Part shown: positions 48,975 through 58,167 of the stretch, piece by piece | Layout of the letters: the number at the start of each line of letters is the position of its first letter | How positions within the stretch are numbered: position 1 is the first letter of the stretch | Source of the DNA: Euwallacea fornicatus | Taxonomy: Eukaryota > Arthropoda > Insecta > Coleoptera > Curculionidae | Length of the DNA stretch: 64,000 bases | NCBI RefSeq assembly: GCF_040115645.1 | Contig: NC_089566.1 | Span: 1,984,001 to 2,048,000 of the forward strand | Direction of reading: 5' to 3' | The notes under the pieces: generated by a model | The model's database searches: none | Told to the model about the DNA's origin: nothing | Seen by the model: the letters and a program-made list of their open reading frames with translations, nothing else | Position numbers and translations under genes: made by a program

Positions 48975-49640
48975 CCAGTGTAGATCTTCAAACTGACCTT
49001 CACCGTTTTGAATATATCGCAAACATCTTTTTCGCACAGAATCGCAGCTATTTAAAAGCTCCACAGAAGTGATTTTTGCAAAATCATGTCGAACGACTCC
49101 TTCTAATTCTGCTCTTGTCCGAATATTTCTTCTCTTGAAGATGAGATCTCTTAATTTCCCCTGCATGCGGAGAGCGATGCTACCGGCCCTCATCGGCCAC
49201 GGCATGGAACCACTTGTTCCGATTCACTGCTGCTGGGACTCGTCATGGAAAAACCCACTTGTAATTCTATTATTATGAGGAGGACATCCGTCTTGCTGAT
49301 AATGGAAGCCTTCAACATTAGCGGGAGGTAAATTTTCGAGGAGCGGAATAAGGCAAGTGTTCAAAACATATAAATAACCCGGCAGTTAAATGTCTTTCGT
49401 AAAAATGGGGTCCGACAAATCTCCATCTAAATATCCCCACCCATATGTCAAACCCGAACCGATCCTGTCGATTTTGGGGAACACCGCATGTAGATTTTCC
49501 TGTGCATCGGTTGTCAGAATTGTGTCCCTTAAACATCCCAGAATTATCTATCTTCGTTTCATCAGCCCAAAAAGTGGTTAATGAACTTAAATTCTTCAAA
49601 AATTTACTCATTAAAGCTGGACTACATACTTAAGTAACAT
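48975..49640 (-). pseudogene. Second minus-strand transposase relic, different subfamily
   Basis: Directly upstream of the previous element another relic is read on the minus strand. It has WADETKIDNSGMFKGHNSDN (first D, 49520-49575), then DIWVGIFRWRFVGPHFYERH (49390-49450), DGCPPHNNR with the second D (about 49285-49312), and IGTSGSMPWPMRAGSIALRM, a degraded version of the WPxRSPDLxPLDFxLW block (about 49160-49220). After that come RDLIFKRRNIRTRAELEGVV and a C-terminal RCLRYIQNGEGQFEDLHW ending near 48976. The reading stays open to 48627, so the original stop has been lost. The helix-turn-helix part is not clearly visible upstream. The GCPPH wording differs from the other copies, pointing to a separate subfamily. 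Confidence 0.75.
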
Positions 49641-50545
49641 GTGCAGATCAGTCTTTTTTCAGGAAAATCTCCACCTGAATCCGTCATCGTTCTGCCGAAC
49701 CGAAAAAGTCTCTCGATTTCCTTCATGTTGTATCTGGGGATCTGACACTGAGGTGTGTAACCCTCAGATTAGATGCCCAGTTCATGCCTTCATCACTTCG
49801 TGGCGCTGAATATTCATAAAATGGTTTATTATAATTCCTTACGGCCATAATTCCGAACACAAATATTTTTCTTGATATAAGTGGAACAACCAGACGAAAC
49901 GAGGATTTAAATAATTTATCTTCCTTGGGTTGAACTCCGGTATGCTCACATGTCTTTTCAAGGTTATTATCTCATGGAAAGTTTGAGGTGTGTCCAGAAA
50001 TGAACAAGAATTGAACTCTTTGAGCTACCTTCGGCAAATACATTTCGTTTGTTCCCTCAATAGTATTCAATTTTTAACTTTATTTGAACTACTACTATAT
50101 TGCCATTGATTTCCATTCCTTTTAAACCCTCTTGGTTTTTGTATTTCCCATTCCGCTTCACATTTTTTATTTTATTGATGTTTATTTGAGCCGTCCCCAA
50201 CAGATGAAATGTTGACAGGCCGGGATTTCATCTGCTGTATAAAATTTTAAATTATGTCGTTCGACGGTTTTTCAACTTTTAATGCCCTGCTTATACGTGC
50301 TCGAAAAAGATTTTTTCCTTACCTCCAACAAAAAAAAAGGCAGTAAGCGAATAATAAAAATAAAAGCTGGTTATGTTTCCAAAAAATCGATGCGTCGTCC
50401 TGAAATTTTAACTTTGCAGGCTTATCCGGTTTAAAGAGTTGCTTAGGGAATATTTTTGAAAATTTCGATTATCTTCTTAAGTCAAGAAAGTCGAGTCCTT
50501 TTGAGAACGGATAATTTCAACTCCTTTATAATTCCTCAAAACCCC
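49641..50545. other. Flank of the transposase relic, otherwise unrecognised
   Basis: The first 200-300 bases may hold remains of the N-terminal half of the relic at 48975-49640 on the minus strand, but no clear motif can be followed. The remainder is AT-rich and anonymous up to the minisatellite. Confidence 0.4.
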
Positions 50546-50775
50546 GCGCAGACTAAGTTTTCACGATTGCGCAGACTAAGTTTTAACGATTGCGCAGACC
50601 AAGTTTTCACGATTGCGCAGACCAAGTTTTCACGATTGCGCAGACCAAGTTTTCACGATTGCGCAGACCAAGTTTTCACGATTGCGCAGACCAAGTTTTC
50701 ACGATTGCGCAGACCAAGTTTTCACGATTGCGCAGACCAAGTTTTCACGATTGCGCAGACTAAGTTTTCACGATT
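50546..50775. repeat. Minisatellite, 10 copies of a 23-bp unit
   Basis: Exactly ten head-to-tail units of GCGCAGACYAAGTTTTCACG plus ATT occupy 230 bp. Units 1, 2 and 10 have GACTAAG and units 3 to 9 have GACCAAG; unit 2 also has TTTTAACG. The seven central units look identical, showing recent expansion or homogenisation. Because 23 is not a multiple of three, three units make a 23-residue period in protein, and open stretches run through the array (50456-50896 and 50613-50798, plus). I see no other sign that they are translated. Confidence 0.95.
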
Positions 50776-52444
50776 ACGCCGTCAGTATAATTATTTAGAA
50801 GTATCCCCATTTGCCTGCCCTGGTACCTCCCATAGTTTTCGAGATCCCCATCGTGGAACGCAACTTCGGACCCATTTCATTTTCAAGAAATCGTAGTGCT
50901 CAAAATTGCCGAAAAGCTTCGGAAGGATCTTTGGAGAATTGAAACGACCTCTCAAGATTCCCTTTTTGGTCTCGGCCGTTCTTCAAGGTTTTCACGCCCT
51001 ATATGCGCGGGGGCGATGACTACTGTAGACTCATGTTAACTTATATATAAGGACAATGCCAACTTTCCCTGCATTTCCGAAGAAGCCATGAAGCAGCATC
51101 TTGCAAAACTAAAAAAATTAAAAGTTCGAGTTTGGAAGAAGTTCCTGTTTTTGCAACTTAAAATTTCCTTGTGCATTTGGCTGAAAGTAATGAAGGAACT
51201 TTGTCAAGGAAATAAACAAAAAAGAAAGCGGGTTTTCGACGATTTAAAAACAAATACTTCTGCACACAGTTTTTGGTGACGTACGAGCAGGTAATATTTT
51301 CCCCGCTTGTTTAGTAAAAGCGCGGCTTAACGACCCCCACCGAGAGTTGGGGAAAGTAAACATGTGGAGGGTATCTGCAATTTTATGCCAATTAGATAGA
51401 CTTGCTGACTTCAGGGAAGAAGCTTTATTTTTCCGGGTCGGCTTTGGAGAATTCATTTAACAGAGTTAAAGGCTTATTCTTCGAATGCTTGATTAATTTT
51501 TTTTTTTGCAATCTAGCATAAGCGCGTAGACGTAAGATCAGTTTACTGTGCTGAAATTATCATTTATCGCAGCAGTGAGAGAGATCTCCAGTTTCAAATC
51601 ATACATAAATAAAGCTCGCCAATTAGTTGTTTCTCTGTAGCTGAAACAGATAATGGATATCCATTAAGCCAGGATTTATTCCACAAAGAATTATTTATTA
51701 TTGTTAAAGGGGAGCCAACCATACTTCTAGAGAGGCAAGAAGTGAAGAGGTGGTAAATTTGCTTTAAGTAAGACTTAATTTACAATACTCCGTCCTCCAT
51801 TATTTCATCTAGGCGCCCCACTTTCTTGTTAATATCGAAAATAAATGAGGGCTCTTACAACGAGCACGATTTATAATTTATGGATCGAATATATATTTTA
51901 GTTATTACTGTCGATTTGTCTGAGGAAAAATTCTTTCTCGAAGAATGCACGATGTTTCCTACAAAGGAAAATGATTATTAGCATAATTTCCGTTTCCGCG
52001 AAATGGAAATACGCAACGCAATTGTGATTTGCTGTCAGACCCATTCAAATATCAGAAGAAGGGAGGTGCAGTGAAAAGATGAGACGATAAAATTGATTTT
52101 TGCTCTCGTTATTATTATCATTTGTCAGATTTAGAATTGATGCATAAAAAATTGTATGTTTTCGGAAACCATAAATTCAAAATTTAATAACGAACGACCG
52201 AAATGTTGGCTCTATAAATGTGTAAATATACATGGTATTACACGCCATATTTCACATTTTTACCGATGTTTGCATAATCGATAATTAGTCGTAATTATAC
52301 CGACGAACGGCTCGTTCAATCAATTTCATAAGATAATCGTGTTATATGGCGGTTTTATCAATGCTTATTAACTCACCGATATCGAGATGAAAAATATAGC
52401 TTGCATTTATCCCCAAAAAAAAATTAAAAAGTTTTCGTATTGCC
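50776..52444. other. Unannotated DNA
   Basis: No gene family is recognised. A lysine-rich 63-codon open stretch at 51088-51279 (+) is anonymous and of low complexity. The right boundary is the approximate start of the next transposase relic. Confidence 0.4.
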
Positions 52445-53026
52445 AAAAAGTTCTTCGGACTTTATCTCGATCATAAAAACCTAAATCATTGAATTTTCAC
52501 ACGACTTTACGACGGACTGGGCGAGACTGGTGAACTTCGCTCACAGACGGATAAGGAACGACCAAAAATTTTCATTGTGAATTAAAAAGGAAAAATCTTC
52601 ATCTGAATCCTGAAGGATCCAGAAATTAGCATTAAACGCATTCCTGATGCTACGGGGCTCGGCAAATCACAAATTACTACACTTCTACGGACAGGGGAGC
52701 TGATTTCATATAATTTAAGGCCTGTTCAAAATTTGTGTCAAGAGATTTTCAACCCAAAATTGACTTTTGCAATTTACTACTCCAAAAGCAATATCATGAC
52801 CCTTTGATTTTTTATAAAATATTGTTCACCGACGAGGCAATATTTACAAAGAGAGTTTTATTTAATTGGAAACAATCGTTCGGTGAAAGAACATCACTTT
52901 CAACGTCAATTTTCAATTACTGTGCGGTAAAGGATTTCAGAAGATGTGATTTTGGGACCCATTAATCTTTAGCCTTAAAACAATGTGTTACGTTTATGCA
53001 AGATCACACTCCCGCTTCTAACCTTA

Positions 53027-54376
53027 CAGAGGGTTGTTCTTCCGACCCATTCATTTAAAGTTTACTAGGTATTAAAAGCGGTGTAAATTTGAAAACTTTA
53101 AATTTAGTTAATTTCGACTTGTACCGTATAAAAAAAAACACATTTTCAACTTCCCGTCACTTTCGCTCTAACCGAAAACAGCTGTCAACTTGCTCATTTC
53201 AAACGGGACCTTTAGCATATTATTTCATTTTGAGGTTCTACGTAATTTTTGAGACGCATTTTCTGCACAATGTCCCATACTTAGCCCTTATCGTTTTTGA
53301 GATATTTGAATTTGAATTCAAAACGTGCCTCCGTAAAAATCAATTTCAAAATTGCGCATCTCCGAAGTTATTGCAGACATAATCTCAATATTTCGCAAAA
53401 TGGTTGCAAATAGTGTGAAGTTTAACCTCCCGCTATTTATATGTCTTGATATTATACAGGGTGTTCAAAATTAAGCTCTTAAAACTCGTATTTTTGAGGT
53501 CATAAAAGTAATTTTTTTTCAACGTAACACTATAACTTTAAAGAGTACCAAGTCGAGAATGTAATTCTCTATCAAACAGTACTGGGGTTGCCGACACCTA
53601 TTTCGAACCATTTTCGAAATAAGTATGTGTTATTATGTGAAAGTGTATGTTCATTCCGGTATTTTTTTATAACTTTTTTATTTTTTTATTAACTGGCATT
53701 CACGATAGGACAACGCATTATTTGTTTTTCCACGATCAACTAGGTGAAAAGTAAACGAACATTTACTACTAATTTCACATAAAATTTAATAATTTCGAAA
53801 ATGGTTTGGACTAAGTACAGGAGACCCTGATACAGTTCGATAGAGAATTGCATTCTCCACTTTATGCTACTCAAAGTTATAGGGTGACCCAGTTGCAAAA
53901 ATTAGATTCCGGAGACTTCGAGAGCGCGAATGTTAGGAGCTGAATTTTAGACACCCTGTGCAATGCTAAGTCCTTCGAATAACAAAAGCGTAAACTCATG
54001 ACTTTGTATTGATATTCTGCAAAATATGAAAAATACGTCCTCAATGACTGCTGATATCATTTTAAAATTGGTCGTACCAGGAGCATGTTTTTAATTCAAG
54101 ATTAAAGATGTCAGAAGTGGTAAAAGCTCAGTATAGGAATTTATACAGAAAAGGTGTCTCAAATATTACCATGAATCTAATAATAAAATAATATGCTGGG
54201 GGTCCCATTTAAATTACGCAAGTTGACAGCTGCGTATGGTTAAACTGGAGGTGGCAGGACGTTATAAATGTTTTGAAAAAATCGTATACTACGAAGTTAA
54301 CTTAATTTCAACTTTTTAAATTCGTATCACATTTAAGTCCCAGCAAACTTTTAATGAACGGGTTGAGTGAATAACC
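53027..54376. mobile_element. Non-autonomous element with long inverted ends inside the transposase
   Basis: The ends are inverted repeats of about 190 bp. The left starts CAGAGGGTTGTTC and the right, inverted, GGTTATTCACTCAACCCG; both continue with TTCATT(T/A)AAAGTTT, the subterminal CTAACCGAAAACAGC or CAGTTTAACC near-palindromic region, and CAGCTGTCAACTTGC. TA is at 53025-53026 and at 54377-54378, where three terminal bases seem lost. The left interior (53220-53330) resembles the internal part of the 22.2-kb and 10-kb copies. It carries a second MITE at 53457-53958; without it the element would be about 850 bp. It encodes no recognisable transposase. Confidence 0.75.
53457..53958. mobile_element. 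Palindromic MITE nested in the 53-54 kb element
   Basis: This 502-bp element begins CAGGGTGTTCAAAATTAAGC and its right end, inverted, begins CAGGGTGTCTAAAATTCAGC. The arms match over most of their length: GAGAATG(T/C)AATTCTCTATC, CCATTTTCGAAAT and other blocks appear inverted in the two halves, so it can fold into a hairpin of about 200-bp arms. TA precedes it (53455-53456); TG follows. It has no coding capacity. It is the youngest visible layer of the nest. Confidence 0.85.
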
Positions 54377-54839
54377 TACAGGTGGTCTTGAATGTGAACT
54401 TCCCACATGCATGGATTTGATCAGAAGGGTAAACATCTATGGCCGCCGCGAGGTGCGGACTTCAACCCATTAGATTTTTTTCGGTGGTTTTGAAATCATC
54501 AGAATACAAAGCCATATCCAACAATAGGAAGAAGTTGCGGGATAATATCCAAAAATGTCCAAATATAATCAGAAACAACAACTAGAAAAAGTTTAAAGGG
54601 TGAAAAAATTGTGGTATAATTCTTGGAAAATGCATTGCTGTAAAGTAAATTTCTTTCAATTCATTTTCCATCAATTTCGAGATATAAGAAAAGCTCTTTA
54701 TTAAGCTGCGGACATTAGTCACTTCGTTAAATAAAAATTTTATTGTTTCTACATTTTACTTGACTTCAGAGGGCCATCGAAAAAGTGACACCAACGAAAG
54801 ATTGAAAATGCATGGAATCGCTTAATTGAAAATATCTCG

Positions 54840-55208
54840 AAAATTGTTGGAGGAAAGGGTTTTTTTTTGGCGGATCACTTTTTAATGTTGAAGAGTGAAA
54901 AGTATTTTATCTGAATTCGTAAAAATATTGAAGTTATCGGCAGTCGTAAAAAAGTTAGATCGATCTTTGTTCCTCGACAAGATCAGCTGGCTTGAAACAT
55001 AGATATTTTTAATGAATTTATCCTATTTAAACAACTTCTTATTAGAAATTTTAAGTCTGCACATTAAAAATTGTTTCTCTCCCAATGTATGAATTTACAG
55101 GAGAATAAAATGCTTGAATACCCCGCAAGATTACGGGAAGAATTAAAACATGCAACTTTAGAGCGCTAAGTTCATTTGTACCAATGTTTTCGGGACACCT
55201 CGTATGGT
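54840..55208. repeat. Dispersed repeat, copy B
   Basis: This is a same-orientation relative of 25720-26110, with shared blocks GTAAAAATATTGAAG, CAGCTGGCTTGAAAC, TTATTAGAAATTTTAAGTC and an end-like GGGACACCTCGTATG. Identity is moderate, with many small gaps. It lies directly after the transposase relic of the nest, so it may belong to the flank of that transposon or to an independent element. Confidence 0.55.
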
Positions 55209-56259
55209 TTTCTCGAGCATCAGGTTGCTCTGACACTAATATTTAATATGTTTTCTCCCTTTAAATCATGCATAATTAACATTTTGAGGAACATATCACG
55301 CTAAGACTTCCGCTTAGCTTAGCGGCTGAATTAAACACCTGTGCCTCGAAGATGACAGATAACCTGAACCCATACAAATAATGTAATGCATCGTTTAAAT
55401 GCAAACTTAGCTCCCTAGTGAAATAATGGTTTTCATAATTAACAAAGTCCTTGAAGAAAATCCTCAAAGATCTCCATGCCTACGGTAGAAAAGGGCATTG
55501 GTATTGTATCGATAAGTTGACTGCTGTTCCTTGCACACCGGGGTTTCCCAACACGGCTCAAATGTTAAATAGAAAATGTGTTGCGTTGTACCAAAAGGCC
55601 CCGTCTGTAATGTCGTAGACTACTGAAGAAATGTAGTGAAATTGGAAAATGCAAAAGAAAATATCCATTACGAGTACATTTCGATTAAAAGGAACCAGAC
55701 TGTCAACCCTATAATCGATACGTTTTGTACGCTGTTTATGAAAATTTTCTAAATCATTAAATATTAGATAAAAAAAAGCGAAAAGCGTCTAAAATCAAGG
55801 ATTTGAGTACTATTGTAATGAAATCCGCCATTTTGCACTAAATACAACACCTCTCGAAACATACATACACCTAAGAGACCGAAATTGCTTACATTCCATC
55901 CGCGCAGCATACAAACGCTATGGGAGTTTTATGAAGAGCAGTTCTACGAAAGAACTGAGCAAAATTATCCCTTGTCTGTTGAATAATCTATAAAATTAAT
56001 TAATCTATTAAATCTATTAAAATTTAATCTATTAAAAAAACATTTGATTCCATGACGAGTGTACGTTTTTACTTATAACATTATTAGGTACATTAATAAA
56101 ACAAAAAATTCTTGTAAGACTGGTTCGGGAAGATTTTACTTCAGGGAGACCGAACGAAAACTAAATTTTCAAAGCTACAGGGCCTGCCGGGTATCCACCT
56201 ATAAAGGGTCCATACCAGCGGACAACAGTTCTGAATATTCGGGTCAATATTCGCCTCTA
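55209..56259. other. Unrecognised DNA before the BEL locus
   Basis: There is no recognisable gene. From about 56100 onward the plus strand may already contain the degraded N-terminal half of the transposase relic that the BEL element later split, but no motif is clear before about 56260. Confidence 0.4.
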
Positions 56260-56447
56260 TTTACCGTGAATCGTCATTGCAGGAAAAAATATGAAATAAA
56301 TTATGCGCGGGCGGGTACCGTGGGGTGATATTTGATGGTGATGATCCATTAATTTTCCCAAATAGATTGAACGTCGCTAACTATTTCTTTTCCTTGCACA
56401 ATCCTATTTCTGATGTACCTGAAAATTTGTCTTTAAAATGACACCGC
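56260..56447 (+). pseudogene. DUF4817-type transposase relic, part left of the BEL element
   Basis: Read on the plus strand with a frame change, this contains NRHCRKKYEINYARAG, then RGVIFDGDDPLIFPNRLN, then VANYFFSLHNPISDVPENLS. These correspond to the block between the first and second catalytic acids of the family (a ...GxIGDxxIGPxFxPxRLNGxxY... region). The reading passes a stop and continues across the 5-bp target duplication into 63755. The BEL insertion therefore struck an already decayed transposase gene. Confidence 0.7.
56443..56447. repeat. Target-site duplication, left copy (ACCGC)
   Basis: ACCGC directly before the 5' LTR is repeated exactly at 63755-63759 after the 3' LTR. Five bases is within the usual range for BEL/Pao insertions. 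The intact duplication shows that the element inserted as a unit and that the two flanks belong together. Confidence 0.95.
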
Positions 56448-57164
56448 TGTTGGAAAAACTCCAACATAAAAATCGCTCTCACGGATTGCCCTAACATCTG
56501 GGTAATAAATCTGGTAAAGAGAGAAACCAGAAACAAAAGCTTGACATACCACTGGGTGCCAAACCATGGGTACCGCGCTAATCACCTCTCATCTGGTGCA
56601 CATTCACCCTGATTTATGAAGTGCAAATTGCCCAAACACATTAAGGGCAGCAGTAAATCAGGATGAAATGTGTCAACACACGCGCAAGTGGACATGAACC
56701 AGAGGGTGTTAGCGATAAGGTAATGGTGTGAAAGCATCAAGGTGGCGACTTTCTCATGAAATCGTGGGAACCCAAACTCGGGAACCTGCGTCCTCTGCGG
56801 GAAGGGGCACGAACTTCTCTTGGAGCAAAAACCAGAACCGTTTTTCATCCCGTCGCGAAAACAACAAACCTCTCTAGCTCTCGTTGCCATAAAACCCCAC
56901 ACACGGGCAATATTGTTAATAAGTCAGTCACAACTCACCCTGTAATTCGTAATTCAACTAGTCTGTCATTAAATTCAAGGTAACTTGTGTAACCGAGTAT
57001 ATAATTTCTCGAACCTTTGGAACCCCATTACTTTATGACGGTAGCCCGTCTGGTCCTTCGAATCAACTACGAAACCTCACCAGCGTATTTGGATTCCTCT
57101 GTGGGTGCCTAGTGAGGCAGTCACTACTGTTAGGCAGGAACTCAGGAAGCCCCTGGCCTAAACA
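56448..57164 (+). repeat. BEL 5' LTR
   Basis: 717 bp, starting TGTTGGAAAAACTCCAACAT and ending GGCCTAAACA. The first 20 bases contain their own inverted repeat (TGTTGGA ... TCCAACA), which can form a terminal hairpin. Reading both copies side by side I found no difference from 63038-63754. It contains a TATA-like element at 56998-57004 and an AATAAA at about 56493. Near its 3' side (57051-57061) it carries TGGTCCTTCGA, the same 11 bases that start the primer site. Confidence 0.97.
56998..57004 (+). promoter_or_regulatory. TATA-like box in the LTR
   Basis: TATATAA lies 160 bp before the end of the LTR. If used, transcription would begin around 57030 and produce an R-U5 of about 130 bases before the primer site. 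This is the only good TATA match I see in the second half of the LTR. The start site itself is inferred. Confidence 0.45.
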
Positions 57165-57166
57165 TT

Positions 57167-57183
57167 TGGTCCTTCGAGCCGGA
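57167..57183 (+). other. Primer binding site, tRNA-Tyr type
   Basis: TGGTCCTTCGAGCCGGA begins two bases after the LTR. It is complementary to the 3' end of eukaryotic tRNA-Tyr, as I remember that tRNA (acceptor strand TCGAAGG plus A and CCA, preceded by TCCGGC). This is where reverse transcription of the minus strand would start. The tRNA assignment is from memory of tRNA sequences, not from a search. Confidence 0.8.
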
Positions 57184-57476
57184 TATCTCAGAAATCCAAG
57201 GTTCAAACCTCAAGTGCTCAACCGAGCTTGTGCTGTTAACGCATCCAATACCCCTCATTAGTGAAACTCTAAGTATATCCACGCCGTCCAAGTATTTGTG
57301 CTAGTGCAGTGCTCTGTGTATTAGTGCGTTCAAGGACAGTGCCCCTCAAGTGAAGCCGTGTACAGCGTAGAAGAAGACGTCGCCATCATCCCAGGGACAT
57401 CAGTATAAGTAGAACCTGCCTGGTGAGCCCAGTTTATTTAAGAACTCCTTGTGTACTTTATTTATATTTAACAACT

Positions 57477-58163
57477 ATGTCTTACGCAACTCTAATAAGG
57501 CAGCGTACAACTGCTAAGTCTTCGATAACCCGAATTCTCAATTGGGTAGAAGAACATAAAAATTCTGAAAGCGATGTTGCTCCCTTCAAAGTCCGTAGGG
57601 ACAGAATAAAAGACGCGTTTGAGCGATACGTAACAGTTCAGGACGCAATTGAGAATCTTACGGTTGAAGATGATGCTATTGTCGACATGGAAGATAGATT
57701 TGAGTGGGAAGACAAATATCTTCACATTCTAGCGCAAATTGAGACGTGCATCGAGCGAACTTCGGAAAGTCAGTCAGCCCGATGTTCACTGTCCAACTCG
57801 CGGACGGGAGCGCCAGCTCCGCACAGTACAAACCAGTACACCGGTATTCGATTACCAGAAATCTCTATCCCCATCTTTAAAGGGGACTCTACTGAGTGGA
57901 CATCCTTCTCAGATTTATTTCAAGCGCTTGTAGTCAACAACACTTCACTCACAAACGTGCAAAAACTCTTTTACTTGAAATCATTCGTAAGGGATGAGCC
58001 TCTGAAACTGATTGATTCTCTAGAGGTTACAAATGATAATTTTGAAAACGCTTATGCAATTCTCAAGCAGCGCTATGAAAATCCCACTCAAATAGCTAAT
58101 TCGTATTTGTATGCTTTGTTTTCTACGCCTATATTAAAAAAAATGTACGGCACGAGAGCTTAG
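57477..58163 (+). CDS. gag: BEL Gag, N-terminal and central part (DUF1759)
   Basis: From the ATG at 57477 (MSYATLIRQRTTAKSSI) the frame has 228 codons to TAG at 58161-58163. An earlier in-frame GTG at 57423 is not likely to be used. Residues 1-120 are a charged, helical region with an asparagine-aspartate-glutamate rich coil. From about residue 125 the DUF1759 capsid-like domain begins (RLPEISIPIFKGDSTEWTSF), with DLFQALVVNN and LTNVQKLFYLKS typical of the family. The domain is cut short: its last third is found in the other frame downstream, starting next to a run of eight A (58136-58143). Gag forms the particle that packages the element's RNA. BEL elements normally encode Gag and Pol as one polyprotein, so the stop here is probably a defect or an error rather than a normal end. 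Confidence 0.9.
   Translation: MSYATLIRQRTTAKSSITRILNWVEEHKNSESDVAPFKVRRDRIKDAFERYVTVQDAIENLTVEDDAIVDMEDRFEWEDKYLHILAQIETCIERTSESQSARCSLSNSRTGAPAPHSTNQYTGIRLPEISIPIFKGDSTEWTSFSDLFQALVVNNTSLTNVQKLFYLKSFVRDEPLKLIDSLEVTNDNFENAYAILKQRYENPTQIANSYLYALFSTPILKKMYGTRA
58136..58143 (+). other. Frame break at an A8 run between gag and pol frames
   Basis: The gag frame and the pol frame are offset by one base (pol is +1 relative to gag), and the offset must be taken between the pol-frame stop TAA at 58135-58137 and the gag stop at 58161. A homopolymer of eight A sits exactly there. The break falls inside the conserved Gag domain instead of between domains, so an indel in the homopolymer (mutation or sequencing error) is more likely than programmed frameshifting. 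I give no repaired reading. Confidence 0.85.
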
Positions 58164-58167
58164 GAAG

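Larger units (their letters stand above)
52445..54650 (+). pseudogene. DUF4817-type transposase relic, split by a 1.35-kb element
   Basis: The 5' part (52445-53025) reads FTRLYDGLGETGELRSQ (helix-turn-helix end), then PEISIKRIPDATGLGKSQIT, ISYNLRPVQNLCQ, KILFTDEAIFTKRVLFNW with the first D (about 52815-52865), and FMQDHTPASN with the second D (52993-53022). A 1.35-kb element then intervenes. The 3' part begins right after it with VVLNVNFPHAWI, followed by LWPPRGADFNPLDFF with a damaged SPDL motif (54437-54481), then LRDNIQKCPNIIRNNN (about 54535-54583) and a C-terminal CIAVK piece near 54640. Several stops and frame slips are present. It is closely related to the relic at 2115-3340: the two share wording around the first D and carry related insertions at the same place. 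Confidence 0.78.

Noticed and set aside
48627..49205. A 192-codon open frame on the minus strand as a host gene
   Set aside because: Its first half is the C-terminus of a transposase relic and its second half is the end of the neighbouring transposon, so it is read-through, not a gene.
50546..50775. CRISPR-like array
   Set aside because: The units are directly adjacent with no spacers between them, and the surrounding DNA is eukaryotic.
50456..50896. A 146-codon open frame with an internal 23-residue repeat, looking like a repeat protein
   Set aside because: The repeat comes from the 23-bp minisatellite read through three frames; the open frame has no start context, no recognised domain, and other frames are open as well.
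56582..56902. Minus-strand 106-codon open frames in the two LTRs (also at 63172-63492)
   Set aside because: They are identical only because the LTRs are identical; they are antisense to the element and resemble no protein.
57167..57240. A tRNA gene near the primer site (TTCGAGCC and GGTTCAAACC strings)
   Set aside because: Only the 17 bases of the primer site match a tRNA 3' end; no cloverleaf can be drawn from the surrounding sequence.
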